A DNA stretch of 38,247 bases, taken from CAZKSN01 sp964555585. Its GTDB lineage: Bacteria; Bacillota_I; Bacilli_A; RF39; UBA660. Location of the stretch: contig CAZKSN010000009.1 in NCBI GenBank assembly GCA_964555585.1, forward strand, positions 1 through 38,247, given 5' to 3'. The notes beneath the pieces are model-generated. The model saw only the letters and a program-made list of their open reading frames with translations, had not been told where the DNA came from and made no database searches. How positions within the stretch are numbered: position 1 is the stretch's first letter; each line of letters opens with the position of its first letter. Below, piece after piece: positions 15,607 to 24,127 of the stretch. The translations under genes and the position numbers were made by a program.

Positions 15607-16641
15607 ATGCTACAAGTATTATTACTTATTATTTTAATATTAATAAACGCTTTTTTCTCTGCTTCTGAGATAGCACTAATTTCATTAAATAAAACAAAAG
15701 TGAAATTTAAAGCTAAAAAAGGAGATAAAAAAGCAAAAAAAATTTTACACTTACTTGAAAACCCAAGTACCTTTTTAGCAACTATTCAAATTGGAATTAC
15801 ATTAGCTGGATTTTTAGCAAGTGCTTTTGCAGCGGATAACTTTGCTGATAAAATAGCAATTAATTTTTCTTCATTAAATATTTCTTATAGTTTATTAAAA
15901 ACAATAATGGTTATTTTAGTTACAATTATTCTTTCATATTTTACTCTAGTTTTTGGAGAATTAGTTCCAAAAAAAATTGCAATGAAAAGTCCTTATAAAA
16001 TAGCGTATTTATTTATTAATTCAATTACAATAATATCTAAAATTGCGTCTCCATTTATATTTATTTTAACAAAGTCTACAAACATAGTGACAAGATTATT
16101 AAAAATAAAAGAAGAAAAAGTAGATATGCTTACAGAAGAAGATATAAAACTTTTAATAAATGAAAGTTTGAATAAAGGTTTGATTGAAGAAAGAGAAACT
16201 AAATTTATATTTAATGTATTTGAATTTAATGATACAACGATAGAAGAAATAATGACTCCAAAAAAAGATATGATTATAATTAATGTTAATGACTCATTTA
16301 AAGATATATATGAAACTATAAAAGAATGTAAATATACAAGATTACCTGTTTATTCAAAAACAAAGGATAATATTGTTGGAATATTGAATGTTAAAGAAAT
16401 AATATTAAATTATTCTAAGGATGAAGAAGTAACTGATATAAAAAAATTATTGAGAAAACCTTTTTTCACAAAATTAGAAAATAAAATTGATGATGTGTTT
16501 AAAGAAATGCAGGATAAAAATGAAGCAATGGCAATTGTAAAAAGTAATAAAAAAGTAGTTGGTTTAGTTACACTTGAAGATTTGGTAGAGGAAATTGTTG
16601 GAAATATATTTGATGAATATGATGAATCAGATGATAAATAA
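15607..16641 (+). CDS. CNNM/hemolysin C-like transporter domain protein (DUF21 + CBS pair), short form
   Basis: 344 residues. An N-terminal DUF21 membrane domain has helices near 1-20, 55-78, 95-120 and 135-160 and the family start NAFFSASEIALISL. Two CBS domains follow: EIMTPKKDM opens the first, and GLVTLEDLVEEIVGNIFDEYD closes the second. It then stops, so the CorC_HlyC domain that usually ends this family (total about 430) is absent. The family is linked to Mg2+ or other cation efflux; the true role in most bacteria is uncertain. The ribosome site (AAGGAAG) lies inside the gpmI end. There is no sign of frameshift; the stop comes after a natural acidic tail. Confidence 0.85.
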   Translation: MLQVLLLIILILINAFFSASEIALISLNKTKVKFKAKKGDKKAKKILHLLENPSTFLATIQIGITLAGFLASAFAADNFADKIAINFSSLNISYSLLKTIMVILVTIILSYFTLVFGELVPKKIAMKSPYKIAYLFINSITIISKIASPFIFILTKSTNIVTRLLKIKEEKVDMLTEEDIKLLINESLNKGLIEERETKFIFNVFEFNDTTIEEIMTPKKDMIIINVNDSFKDIYETIKECKYTRLPVYSKTKDNIVGILNVKEIILNYSKDEEVTDIKKLLRKPFFTKLENKIDDVFKEMQDKNEAMAIVKSNKKVVGLVTLEDLVEEIVGNIFDEYDESDDK

Positions 16642-16670
16642 TTGATTTATATTTAATTTTAAAATATAAT
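16642..16670 (+). promoter_or_regulatory. promoter for the LiaF-like gene
   Basis: TTGATT (16642-16647), 17-base spacer, TATAAT (16665-16670), 21 bases before the ATG at 16692. Confidence 0.65.
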
Positions 16671-16691
16671 TTATATAGAGGAGTTGTTAAA

Positions 16692-17342
16692 ATGACAAAA
16701 AAAGTAGTTGGATTAATAATAATGGTTATAGCAGTTTTACTTTTACTTTCTAATCTTGATATTGTTTCAATTGAAAATATATGGAGTTATATTTGGCCAA
16801 TTGCATTAATTATAGTTGGAATTTTAGGAATGTTTGAAAAAAAAGGATATGATTTTTTTTGTAGTATAATTACTGCGATAGGCATTTTATTTTTGCTAAA
16901 AGCATTTGGAATTATAACAGTAAATATCATTGGAATAATTTTTGCTCCATTAGTAATTTTTGGAATAGGTTTAAGCTTATTTATTAATTACAGTAAATTT
17001 GTTGCAATAGATGGAGAAGAAAAAAAATATCATGCTATATTTTCTGGTGTTGAAGATAAACTAGAAGATAAAAAATATAAAGGTAGTGAGATATTCACAA
17101 TATTTGGAGGAGTTAAACTTGATTTAAGAAAAGTTGTTTTTGATAAAAAAACTGCACAAATAAATATAACAAGTATTTTTGGAGGAGTAGAAATAATAGT
17201 ACCAGAGAATATTAGAGTTATTGCAAAAGGAGTTCCTATTTTTGGAGGATGTACTAATAAAGCAGAAACTTATGATAAATATGAACATGAATTATTAATA
17301 AATTATAATGTTATATTTGGAGGAGTAGAAATTAAAAAGTAA
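16692..17342 (+). CDS. LiaF/LiaI-like membrane protein
   Basis: 216 residues. Four short hydrophobic helices at the N-terminus (about 4-22, 31-48, 53-78, 80-100; DUF5668-like) are followed by a soluble C-terminal beta domain (about 110-216) with repeated FGGV motifs, as in LiaF and the DUF2154/YvqF cell-wall-active-antibiotic response family. LiaF proteins restrain the LiaRS envelope-stress two-component system in Bacillus; no liaR or liaS is nearby, so the role here is open. GAGGAG precedes the ATG, and the gene has its own promoter and terminator. Confidence 0.8.
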   Translation: MTKKVVGLIIMVIAVLLLLSNLDIVSIENIWSYIWPIALIIVGILGMFEKKGYDFFCSIITAIGILFLLKAFGIITVNIIGIIFAPLVIFGIGLSLFINYSKFVAIDGEEKKYHAIFSGVEDKLEDKKYKGSEIFTIFGGVKLDLRKVVFDKKTAQINITSIFGGVEIIVPENIRVIAKGVPIFGGCTNKAETYDKYEHELLINYNVIFGGVEIKK

Positions 17343-17368
17343 GATATACTTTAAAATTTTAAAAAAAG

Positions 17369-17394
17369 AAGACATTTACATGTCTTTTTATTTT
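17369..17394 (+). terminator. intrinsic terminator after the LiaF-like gene
   Basis: Stem AAGACAT (17369-17375) / ATGTCTT (17380-17386), loop TTAC, then a T-rich tail (17385-17394). Confidence 0.85.
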
Positions 17395-17424
17395 TGTTAT
17401 ATTTATAATAGTAGGGTAAAAAAT

Positions 17425-20400
17425 ATGAAGAAATATAAAGATAAGGGATTCACATTAATAGAATTATTAATTGTAATAGTAATAATATCAATATTAGCAG
17501 TTTTTGCAGTTATAAAAATAGGTAAAGTGATGCATACTGCAAGTGTTAATGCTTTTAAGGTTGATGCAGGATTAATATTGAAAGCAATAGAACAAAAACA
17601 GATAGCAGACAGTAATTTTAATCCAGAAGAAGTGACAGAAGAAAATTTATATGAAAAACTTCATTTAAGTAATAAATATATTGAAGAATTAGTGGTTACA
17701 TTAGATGAAAATAATAAAGCAAATATATATGTAGAAGGAAAAGAAAAATGGGCAGGGCTTTATGCTTGTGGAAATAAAGATACTTTACAGGCGGGTGATG
17801 AAAGTACATGTTCAGATGTGACAGTTGTAGCTTTAACGAGTGCAAATAATCATTTAACTGAAGTGCCAGAAGGATATACAGGAATATATACTCTTGAAGA
17901 TTTGAATGATATAAGAAATGATTTAAGTGGAAACTATATTTTGATGAACGATTTGGATTTTAATAATGAAGATAATTATCAAGATATATTAAACAAAACA
18001 GTTTATACAACTGGAACTGGATGGGAACCAATAGGAACAAGTAGTACAGCTTTTACTGGGAGTTTTAATGGTAATAATTATGTAATAAATCATTTATTTA
18101 TTAATAGAACATCTTCATATGTTGGTTTATTTGGATATACGAATGGTAATAGTTCAAAGATTATTGAAAATATTGGTTTAGAAAATATTAATATTTCTGG
18201 ATCTAGTAGTGTTGGAGGAATTGTTGGTCAAAATAGATATACTAGTATAAAGAACAGTTATGTTACAGGAGTTTTAATAGCTTCTTCGAGTTCTGGCGGA
18301 GGAATAACTGGCTATAGTTTTGGGAGTTCAAGTGTTAAACCTAATATTGAAAATTGTTATAGTACTGTTAACGTAACTGCTTTATATTATGCTGGAGGTG
18401 CAGTAGGTTACACTTATTATACAAATGTTACAAATGTATATGCTACAGGAGATATTACTTCTACTGGTGGAGATTCTTCAATTTATTCAGGTTTACTAAT
18501 TGGAAGAACTAGCTCAGGTGTAACTATTACTAATAGTTATAAAAGTGATAAAGCAACTTTGACAAAAACTATTGGTAATGAAACTACGTCTGGTTCATTT
18601 TCAAATCCTGATGAATTAAAATCTGAAGTTTTCATTAATAATATTTTAAATTGGGATATTGTTGGAATTTGGGATGTTTCATCAAATAGTTATCCAAAAT
18701 TAGGAGGAACATATGGTGTAAACACTAATCCTGTTTATGAAATATCTACAATAGAAGATTTATATTCGATGAGAAAAGATTTAGCAGGAAATTACACATT
18801 AATGAATGATTTGGATTTTAATAGTGTTGATAGTTATAATAATTCCAATAATAAAGTATCATTAACAAGTGGTTATGGTTGGATTCCTGTAGGCAATGAT
18901 AGTGTTTATTTTACGGGTTCTTTTAACGGAAATGGGCATGTTATTAAAAATTTGTACATAAATAGAAATATTTCTAATGTTGGACTGTTTGGACGTGTTA
19001 ATGGAAATAATACTAAAAATATTGAACAATTAGGTTTAGAAAATGTAAATATAACAGGTGGAACGTATACCGGAGGAATAGTTGGAAGATTAGGTTTTAC
19101 AACTATAAAAAATTGTTATGCTACTGGTTCAATTAATTCAACGAATTATGCAGCTGGAGGAATTGCAGGTTGGGTTTCAGGAAATTCAACCACAAAAACT
19201 ACTATAGAAAACAGCTATAGTACAACTGATGTTGCTGCAGACTATTACGCTGGAGGAGTGGCAGGATATATTACCTACACTGACTTAAATAATTGTTTTG
19301 GAACTGGAGATATTACTTCTGTTGGTGGAGACTCTTCAATCTATTCAGGTTTATTAATAGGAAGATTATATTCGGGTGCTACTGTAACAAACAGTTATAA
19401 AAGTAATGAAGCAAATATTACAATTGCAAACGGCTCAGAAACTACTACAGGTACTTTTTCAAATCCAAATGAATTAAAATTAAGTGTTTTTGTAAGTTCT
19501 GTATTAAATTGGGATACAAGCGATATTTGGGATGTGACAAGTACAAATTATCCTACTTTTGGTAAAACTGAAGAAGGAATAAATGAAGCTGTTTACGAAA
19601 TAACAAAGATAGAAGATTTATATTTAATGAGAAAAGATTTAGCAGGAGATTATATATTGATGAATGACTTAGATTTTAATAGTGATAGTAGTTATCGAAA
19701 TCCTGTAAATAAAACAGCATTAACTACAGGATATGGCTGGATACCAGTTGGATCAAGCGCTTCATCTTTTAATGGCACTTTAATTGGAAATAATCATGTA
19801 ATAAAAAATTTATATATAAATAGAACAGGAAGTGATATAGGATTATTTGGAAGTGCAATAGGAGGAAGTACAAAGAGTATTGAAAAATTAGGCTTAGAAA
19901 ATGTAAATATAACAGGGACAGGAACATATATTGGTGGTTTTATTGGAAGAAATTATTATACTTCAATAAAAAATAGTTATGTAACTGGAAATATAACAAG
20001 TAGTGGATCATATGCAGTAGGAGGTTTGATAGGTTGGTCTGATGGTACTTCAACTACAAAACCTAACATTGAAAACTGTTATAGTACTGCAAATATTACA
20101 GCAACATATTATGCAGGAGGTTTAATAGGTTATTTAGCTGACACAAATATTATCAATAGTTTTGCTGCAGGAAATATTACAGGAACTGGTGGAGATTCTT
20201 CTATTTCTTCAGGATTATTTATAGGTCGAAATTATGGAGGTTCAACAATAACAAATAGTTATAGAAGTAATGAGGCAACATTAACAATATCGATTGGTTC
20301 AGAATTAACAACAGGTACTTTAACAAGTCCAACTAATTTACAAAATTTAAGTTTATCAGGTTTAAATCTATGGGATACTTCTACAATCTGGCAAATTAAT

Positions 20401-20427
20401 GCTGGAAATTATCCAACTTTAAAATAA
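17425..20427 (+). CDS. giant type IV prepilin-like protein with three tandem GLUG-type repeats
   Basis: 1000 residues. It begins with a class III prepilin signal: a short basic leader ending KDKG, a predicted cut between Gly8 and Phe9, Glu13 at mature position 5, and a hydrophobic helix to about residue 32. A small pilin-like domain with two cysteines (115, 129) runs to about 145. Three Gly/Ser/Thr/Asn-rich repeats follow, each opening with an EDL..(M/I)R(K/N)DL.G.Y.LMNDLDFN block and rich in GGI(V/A)G- and N.Y.TG-type GLUG motifs. The period is exactly 286 residues (E158, E444, E730), suggesting a beta-helical stalk. Likely surface-exposed adhesin or minor pilin. I start at 17425 (weak AGGG nine bases upstream); the earlier ATG at 17380 lies in the preceding terminator. 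It is monocistronic between two terminators; a TATAAT at 17404-17409 may be its -10. No pilus assembly genes are in the window. Confidence 0.85.
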   Translation: MKKYKDKGFTLIELLIVIVIISILAVFAVIKIGKVMHTASVNAFKVDAGLILKAIEQKQIADSNFNPEEVTEENLYEKLHLSNKYIEELVVTLDENNKANIYVEGKEKWAGLYACGNKDTLQAGDESTCSDVTVVALTSANNHLTEVPEGYTGIYTLEDLNDIRNDLSGNYILMNDLDFNNEDNYQDILNKTVYTTGTGWEPIGTSSTAFTGSFNGNNYVINHLFINRTSSYVGLFGYTNGNSSKIIENIGLENINISGSSSVGGIVGQNRYTSIKNSYVTGVLIASSSSGGGITGYSFGSSSVKPNIENCYSTVNVTALYYAGGAVGYTYYTNVTNVYATGDITSTGGDSSIYSGLLIGRTSSGVTITNSYKSDKATLTKTIGNETTSGSFSNPDELKSEVFINNILNWDIVGIWDVSSNSYPKLGGTYGVNTNPVYEISTIEDLYSMRKDLAGNYTLMNDLDFNSVDSYNNSNNKVSLTSGYGWIPVGNDSVYFTGSFNGNGHVIKNLYINRNISNVGLFGRVNGNNTKNIEQLGLENVNITGGTYTGGIVGRLGFTTIKNCYATGSINSTNYAAGGIAGWVSGNSTTKTTIENSYSTTDVAADYYAGGVAGYITYTDLNNCFGTGDITSVGGDSSIYSGLLIGRLYSGATVTNSYKSNEANITIANGSETTTGTFSNPNELKLSVFVSSVLNWDTSDIWDVTSTNYPTFGKTEEGINEAVYEITKIEDLYLMRKDLAGDYILMNDLDFNSDSSYRNPVNKTALTTGYGWIPVGSSASSFNGTLIGNNHVIKNLYINRTGSDIGLFGSAIGGSTKSIEKLGLENVNITGTGTYIGGFIGRNYYTSIKNSYVTGNITSSGSYAVGGLIGWSDGTSTTKPNIENCYSTANITATYYAGGLIGYLADTNIINSFAAGNITGTGGDSSISSGLFIGRNYGGSTITNSYRSNEATLTISIGSELTTGTLTSPTNLQNLSLSGLNLWDTSTIWQINAGNYPTLK
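17896..20427 (+). repeat. three in-frame tandem coding repeats, 858-bp period
   Basis: The codon for the conserved Glu of the EDL block falls at 17896, 18754 and 19612, so the spacing is 858 bp twice. Units end with conserved W-D/Q..IW......YP segments. The copies are diverged at the DNA level, so the duplication is old or has been smoothed by selection rather than a recent copy. Confidence 0.9.
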
Positions 20428-20431
20428 ATAT

Positions 20432-20462
20432 GCAAGTATTAAAAAAAACACTTGCTTTTTTT
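20432..20462 (+). terminator. intrinsic terminator after the prepilin-like gene
   Basis: Stem GCAAGT (20432-20437) / ACTTGC (20450-20455), A-rich 12-base loop, then seven T (20456-20462). Confidence 0.85.
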
Positions 20463-20480
20463 ATTGTTTTATCATATAAT
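20452..20480 (+). promoter_or_regulatory. candidate promoter of the ribosomal superoperon
   Basis: TTGCTT (20452-20457), 17-base spacer, TATAAT (20475-20480). The -35 is a partial match and overlaps the preceding terminator. It predicts a transcript start near 20487 and a leader of about 120 bases. Confidence 0.5.
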
Positions 20481-20486
20481 TTATTA

Positions 20487-20606
20487 ATGTGACTGCTGTG
20501 AGACGCGAGGTTGCTGATACACCAGGTTAAGTTGTTAAGATTTAATGGTATTCAGGTAATTCGTGAGGAGCGAAGTCTATTATAAATAGGCGAAGGAGGA
20601 GATAAT
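20487..20606 (+). promoter_or_regulatory. structured 5' leader of the S10 operon
   Basis: This stretch is visibly richer in G and C than its surroundings although it codes for nothing. It contains a TTCG/CGAA hairpin (20560-20563 / 20571-20574, loop TGAGGAG) and a CTATT/AATAG hairpin (20577-20581 / 20585-20589) that ends just before the AGGAGG ribosome site. GATAC (20516-20520) pairs with GTATT (20548-20552), one G-U. The GCGAGGTTGCTGATACACC part resembles leaders I recall upstream of rpsJ in Bacillus species. Likely an autoregulatory ribosomal-protein leader; ligand unknown (L4 controls the analogous operon in E. coli). Confidence 0.6.
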
Positions 20607-20915
20607 ATGTCAAAAAACAAAGTGCGTATAAGACTTAAAGCTTATGATCATAGAATATTAGATCAAGCTGCTGGAAAAATTGTTGAGACTGTTAAAAGAA
20701 CTGGTGGAGTTGTAAGTGGACCTGTTCCATTACCAACTGAAATTGATAAAATTACGGTTTTAAGAGCTGTTCACAAATATAAAGACGCTCGTGAACAATT
20801 TGAAATTCGTACACACAAAAGACTAATTGATATTGAAAATCCAAATAAGGAAACTATTGAGGGATTAACTCATTTAGATTTACCTAGTGGTGTAGATATC
20901 GAAATAAAATCATAG
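20607..20915 (+). CDS. rpsJ: 30S ribosomal protein S10 / NusE
   Basis: 102 residues, full length. Contains KVRIRLKAYDH at the start, GPVPLPT (40-46) and FEIRTHKRLI (65-74), all diagnostic. S10 lies in the 30S head and also acts as NusE in antitermination with NusB. First gene of the superoperon, preceded by a strong AAGGAGGAG ribosome site and the structured leader. rplC follows after 12 bases. Confidence 0.98.
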   Translation: MSKNKVRIRLKAYDHRILDQAAGKIVETVKRTGGVVSGPVPLPTEIDKITVLRAVHKYKDAREQFEIRTHKRLIDIENPNKETIEGLTHLDLPSGVDIEIKS

Positions 20916-20927
20916 GAGGAAAAATAT

Positions 20928-21740
20928 ATGAAAGGAATCTTAGGCCGTAAAGTTGGAATGACACAAGTTTTTACAACTGACGGAAAGCTTATACCTGTAA
21001 CTGTTGTTGAAGCTCAAAAAAATATTGTTACTCAAATTAAAACAGTTGAAAAAGATGGTTATAATGCTATTCAATTAGGTGCTTTTAATAAAAAAGAAAA
21101 AGCATCAAATCGTCCTGAAATGGGACATTATAAAAAATCAAATTCTGAACCTAAGCGCTTCTTAAAAGAAATTAGAGGGTTAGATGTTTCTAGTTATGAA
21201 GTAGGTCAAGTAATTGATGTTAATATTTTTAAACCAGGAGAAATTGTTGATGTAACTGGTACTTCAAAAGGAAAAGGTTTTGCTGGATCAATTAAAAGAC
21301 ACGGAATATCTCGTGGACCTGAAACTCATGGATCAACTTATCATAGAAGAGTTGGATCTTTAGGACCAATGAGACCAATGCGTGTTTTAAAAGGTAAACC
21401 ATTACCTGGAAGAATGGGTAGTGATCAAGTTACTATACAGAATTTAGAAGTAATTGAAATTAATGAAGAAAATAATTTTATTTTGGTAAGTGGAAATATT
21501 CCTGGACCAAAAAATTCTTTTGTTCTAATTAAATCTTCAATTAAAAATAAAGACTCTAAAGAAGCAGTAGAATTAATTTCTTATGAAGAACTTGAAGAAG
21601 TTTCATCACCTTCAGAAGAAGTTAAATCTGAAGAATTAGTAACTGAAAATGTTGATACTTCAGAAGAAACAGTAAATACTACTGAAGAAGTTGTAGAAAA
21701 TGCTGAAGCTTCAGAGAAAGAAGTAAAGGAGGCAGAATAA
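20928..21740 (+). CDS. rplC: 50S ribosomal protein L3 with acidic C-terminal extension
   Basis: 270 residues against the usual 205-215. The core (1 to about 206) is standard: GILGRKVGMTQVF at the start and the THGSTYHRRVGSLGP loop (133-147) that reaches the peptidyl transferase centre. Residues 210-270 are an extra Glu/Ser/Val/Thr-rich low-complexity tail without recognisable domain. The frame is clean, so this is an extension and not a misread. The stop overlaps the rplD start (TAATG). L3 is an early assembly protein of the 50S subunit. Confidence 0.97.
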   Translation: MKGILGRKVGMTQVFTTDGKLIPVTVVEAQKNIVTQIKTVEKDGYNAIQLGAFNKKEKASNRPEMGHYKKSNSEPKRFLKEIRGLDVSSYEVGQVIDVNIFKPGEIVDVTGTSKGKGFAGSIKRHGISRGPETHGSTYHRRVGSLGPMRPMRVLKGKPLPGRMGSDQVTIQNLEVIEINEENNFILVSGNIPGPKNSFVLIKSSIKNKDSKEAVELISYEELEEVSSPSEEVKSEELVTENVDTSEETVNTTEEVVENAEASEKEVKEAE

Positions 21741-22363
21741 TGGCAAAGATTAATGTATTAAATCTTAAAGGTGAAAAAGTTAAAGATTTAAATTTAAATG
21801 ATAATATTTGGAACATTGAAATTAATGAACCAGTATTAGCGGAAGCTATTATTTTACAAAGAGCTTCTTTAAGACAAGGTACTGCAAGCACTAAGACTAG
21901 AGCTGAAGTAAGTGGAACCGGACGTAAGCCATGGAGACAAAAGGGAACCGGAAATGCACGTCAGGGATCAAAAAGAAGTCCACAATGGCCTGGTGGAGGT
22001 ATTGTATTTGGACCTAAACCAAGAGACTATGGAAAAAAATTAAATAAAAAAGTTAGAAGATTAGCTTTAAAATCTGCTTTAACTGATAAATTTAAGAATA
22101 AAAATTTATTTGTTCTGGAAGATTTAAATATAAAGAGTAATAAGACTAAGGATTTAATTGAAATTCTTAATAGTTTAAAAATCAATAATAAATCTTTAAT
22201 TATAACTAATGATGAAAATAGTAATTTAGAGTTGGCAGTTCGTAATAATAGAAATATTACAAAATTAACTACTGACGGAATTAATGTTTTAGATATAGTT
22301 TTAAATGAAAATTTAATTATTGATGAATCAAGTGTAAAAAAATTAGAGGAGGTGCTTAAATAA
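21740..22363 (+). CDS. rplD: 50S ribosomal protein L4
   Basis: 207 residues. The long basic loop that lines the peptide exit tunnel is clear at about 48-98 (TKTRAEVSGTGRKPWRQKG, then QWPGGGIVFGP). L4 binds 23S rRNA domain I and in E. coli also represses the S10 operon through its leader. Start and stop both overlap neighbours by one base (TAATG), showing translational coupling with rplC and rplW. Confidence 0.98.
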   Translation: MAKINVLNLKGEKVKDLNLNDNIWNIEINEPVLAEAIILQRASLRQGTASTKTRAEVSGTGRKPWRQKGTGNARQGSKRSPQWPGGGIVFGPKPRDYGKKLNKKVRRLALKSALTDKFKNKNLFVLEDLNIKSNKTKDLIEILNSLKINNKSLIITNDENSNLELAVRNNRNITKLTTDGINVLDIVLNENLIIDESSVKKLEEVLK

Positions 22364-22632
22364 TGAATTTTGATATAATTTTAGCACCAGTTATAACAGA
22401 AAAATCACAAGCACTGAGTGCAAACAATGTGTATGTATTTAAAGTGTTGAAAAGTGCAAATAAGACACAGATTAAACAAGTAATTGAAAAAAAGTTTAAT
22501 GTTAAGGTTGACAAAGTTACCACTTTAATTACTAAAAGTAAGAAAAAAAGAGTGGGAAAATATACAGGAAGAACTAAAAACTATAAGAAAGCTATGGTTA
22601 AACTAATGGAAGGCTCTAAAATAGAGTTATAA
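22363..22632 (+). CDS. rplW: 50S ribosomal protein L23
   Basis: 89 residues, slightly short of the common 95. The conserved APVITEKS segment (8-15) and basic KSKKKRVGKYTGR loop (63-75) identify it. L23 sits at the tunnel exit and docks trigger factor, SRP and SecYEG. The GAGGTG ribosome site lies inside the rplD end. Confidence 0.97.
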   Translation: MNFDIILAPVITEKSQALSANNVYVFKVLKSANKTQIKQVIEKKFNVKVDKVTTLITKSKKKRVGKYTGRTKNYKKAMVKLMEGSKIEL

Positions 22633-22645
22633 TTAGGAGGAAAAA

Positions 22646-23476
22646 ATGGCAATAAGAAAATTTAAACCAGTTACCAGCGGAACTAGACATATGACTACTT
22701 TGGTAAATGAAGAAATTACTAAAGGAACACCTGAAAAAAAATTGCTAGTTAAACTTGGAAAAACCGGTGGAAGAAATAATCAAGGTAAAATAACCGTTAG
22801 ACATATAGGTGGAGGATCTAGAAGAAAATATCGTTTAATTGACTTCAAAAGAAATAAAGATGGTATTAAAGGAAAAGTCACTTCAATAGAATATGATCCG
22901 AACAGAAGTGCTAATATTGCACTTATCACTTATGCTGATGGTGAGAAAAGATATATTATAGCTCCTCTTAATTTAAAAGTTGGAGATATGATTGAAAGTG
23001 GAGAAAATGCAGATATCAAAACTGGTAATGCAGTGCCACTTAAGAACATACCTGAAGGTACATTAATTCATAATATAGAATTGAGTCCTGGTAAGGGTGG
23101 TTCAATTATTAGAAGTGCTGGAACAAGTGCTCAAATATTAGGTAAGGAAGATAAATATGTTCTTGTAAGACTAAAAAGTGGTGAAACAAGAAAAATATTA
23201 GGAACCTGTAGAGCGACTATTGGAACAGTTGGAAACATTGACTATGAATTAGTTAGTTTAGGAAAAGCTGGACGTAAACGTCACATGGGAATAAGACCTA
23301 CAGTTCGTGGTAGTGTTATGAACCCTAATGATCACCCACATGGTGGAGGAGAAGGTAAAGCTCCTATTGGAAGAAAAGGACCTGTTACTCCTTGGGGTAA
23401 ACCAACTTTAGGATATAAGACAAGAAAAAGAAAAAAGGCTTCTGAAAAATTAATAGTAAGTCGTAAGAAGAAATAA
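22646..23476 (+). CDS. rplB: 50S ribosomal protein L2
   Basis: 276 residues, normal. It carries the peptidyl-transferase-region motif MNPNDHPHGGGEG (225-237) with His230 (E. coli His229 equivalent), and the Lys/Arg-rich C-terminal tail. L2 is needed for subunit association and peptide bond formation. A strong AGGAGG precedes the start, 13 bases after rplW. Confidence 0.98.
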   Translation: MAIRKFKPVTSGTRHMTTLVNEEITKGTPEKKLLVKLGKTGGRNNQGKITVRHIGGGSRRKYRLIDFKRNKDGIKGKVTSIEYDPNRSANIALITYADGEKRYIIAPLNLKVGDMIESGENADIKTGNAVPLKNIPEGTLIHNIELSPGKGGSIIRSAGTSAQILGKEDKYVLVRLKSGETRKILGTCRATIGTVGNIDYELVSLGKAGRKRHMGIRPTVRGSVMNPNDHPHGGGEGKAPIGRKGPVTPWGKPTLGYKTRKRKKASEKLIVSRKKK

Positions 23477-23493
23477 GGAAAGGAATCGAGAGT

Positions 23494-23760
23494 ATGTCAA
23501 GAAGTATAAAAAAAGGACCTTACGTTTTTAATAGATTATTAAAAAAGGTAAGAGCAATGAATACATCTGGAAAAAAAGAAATAATAAAAACCTGGTCACG
23601 CGAATCAACTATATATCCAGATTTTGTAGGACACACATTTGCAGTTCATAATGGTCGTGAACACGTACCAGTATATGTAACTGAAGATATGGTAGGACAT
23701 AAATTAGGTGAATTTTCTCAAACACGTAAATTTACTGGTCATGCCGGTAATAAAAATTAA
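23494..23760 (+). CDS. rpsS: 30S ribosomal protein S19
   Basis: 88 residues. MSRSIKKGPYV at the start, TWSRESTIYPDFVGHTFAVHNG in the middle (split 33-42 and 43-54) and the KLGEFSQTRKF end are diagnostic. S19 sits in the 30S head near the A-site finger and binds with S13. The ribosome site is the weaker AAGGAA. Confidence 0.97.
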   Translation: MSRSIKKGPYVFNRLLKKVRAMNTSGKKEIIKTWSRESTIYPDFVGHTFAVHNGREHVPVYVTEDMVGHKLGEFSQTRKFTGHAGNKN

Positions 23761-23773
23761 GGAGGTAGCTTAG

Positions 23774-24124
23774 ATGGAAGCATATAGTATACATAAAGGT
23801 GCAATGATGGCACCAAGAAAAGCTAGAATGACTCTAGATTTAATTAGAGGAAAAAGTGCTAGTGAAGCAAAAGCTATTCTCGCACTTACAAATTCAAAAG
23901 GTAGTCGCCTAATTCAGAAAGTATTAAATTCTGCTATCGCTAATGCAGTAAACAATCTTGGATTACAGGAAGAAAAGTTATATGTAAAAGAAGCATATAT
24001 AAATGAAGGAAGAACTCTTAAAAGAACAAAGTTTAATTCTCATGGTAGAGTAAGTCCAATGTTTAAAAGAACAAGTCATGTATATGTTAAAGTTGGCGAT
24101 CTCGGAATGATTAAGGAGGACTAA
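23774..24124 (+). CDS. rplV: 50S ribosomal protein L22
   Basis: 116 residues. The APRKARMTLDLIRGK block (13-27) and the long C-terminal beta-hairpin that reaches into the exit tunnel (EGRTLKRTKFNSHGR, about 77-91) are present. GGAGGT precedes the start. It ends three bases before rpsC. Confidence 0.97.
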   Translation: MEAYSIHKGAMMAPRKARMTLDLIRGKSASEAKAILALTNSKGSRLIQKVLNSAIANAVNNLGLQEEKLYVKEAYINEGRTLKRTKFNSHGRVSPMFKRTSHVYVKVGDLGMIKED

Positions 24125-24127
24125 TTT

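Noticed and set aside
17380..17424. ATG at 17380 as start of the prepilin-like gene
   Set aside because: It lies inside the preceding terminator hairpin, and the prepilin leader needs the short form starting at 17425.
17896..20427. Repeats as a CRISPR array or mobile element
   Set aside because: They are long in-frame coding repeats within one gene, with no spacers, transposase or terminal inverted repeats.
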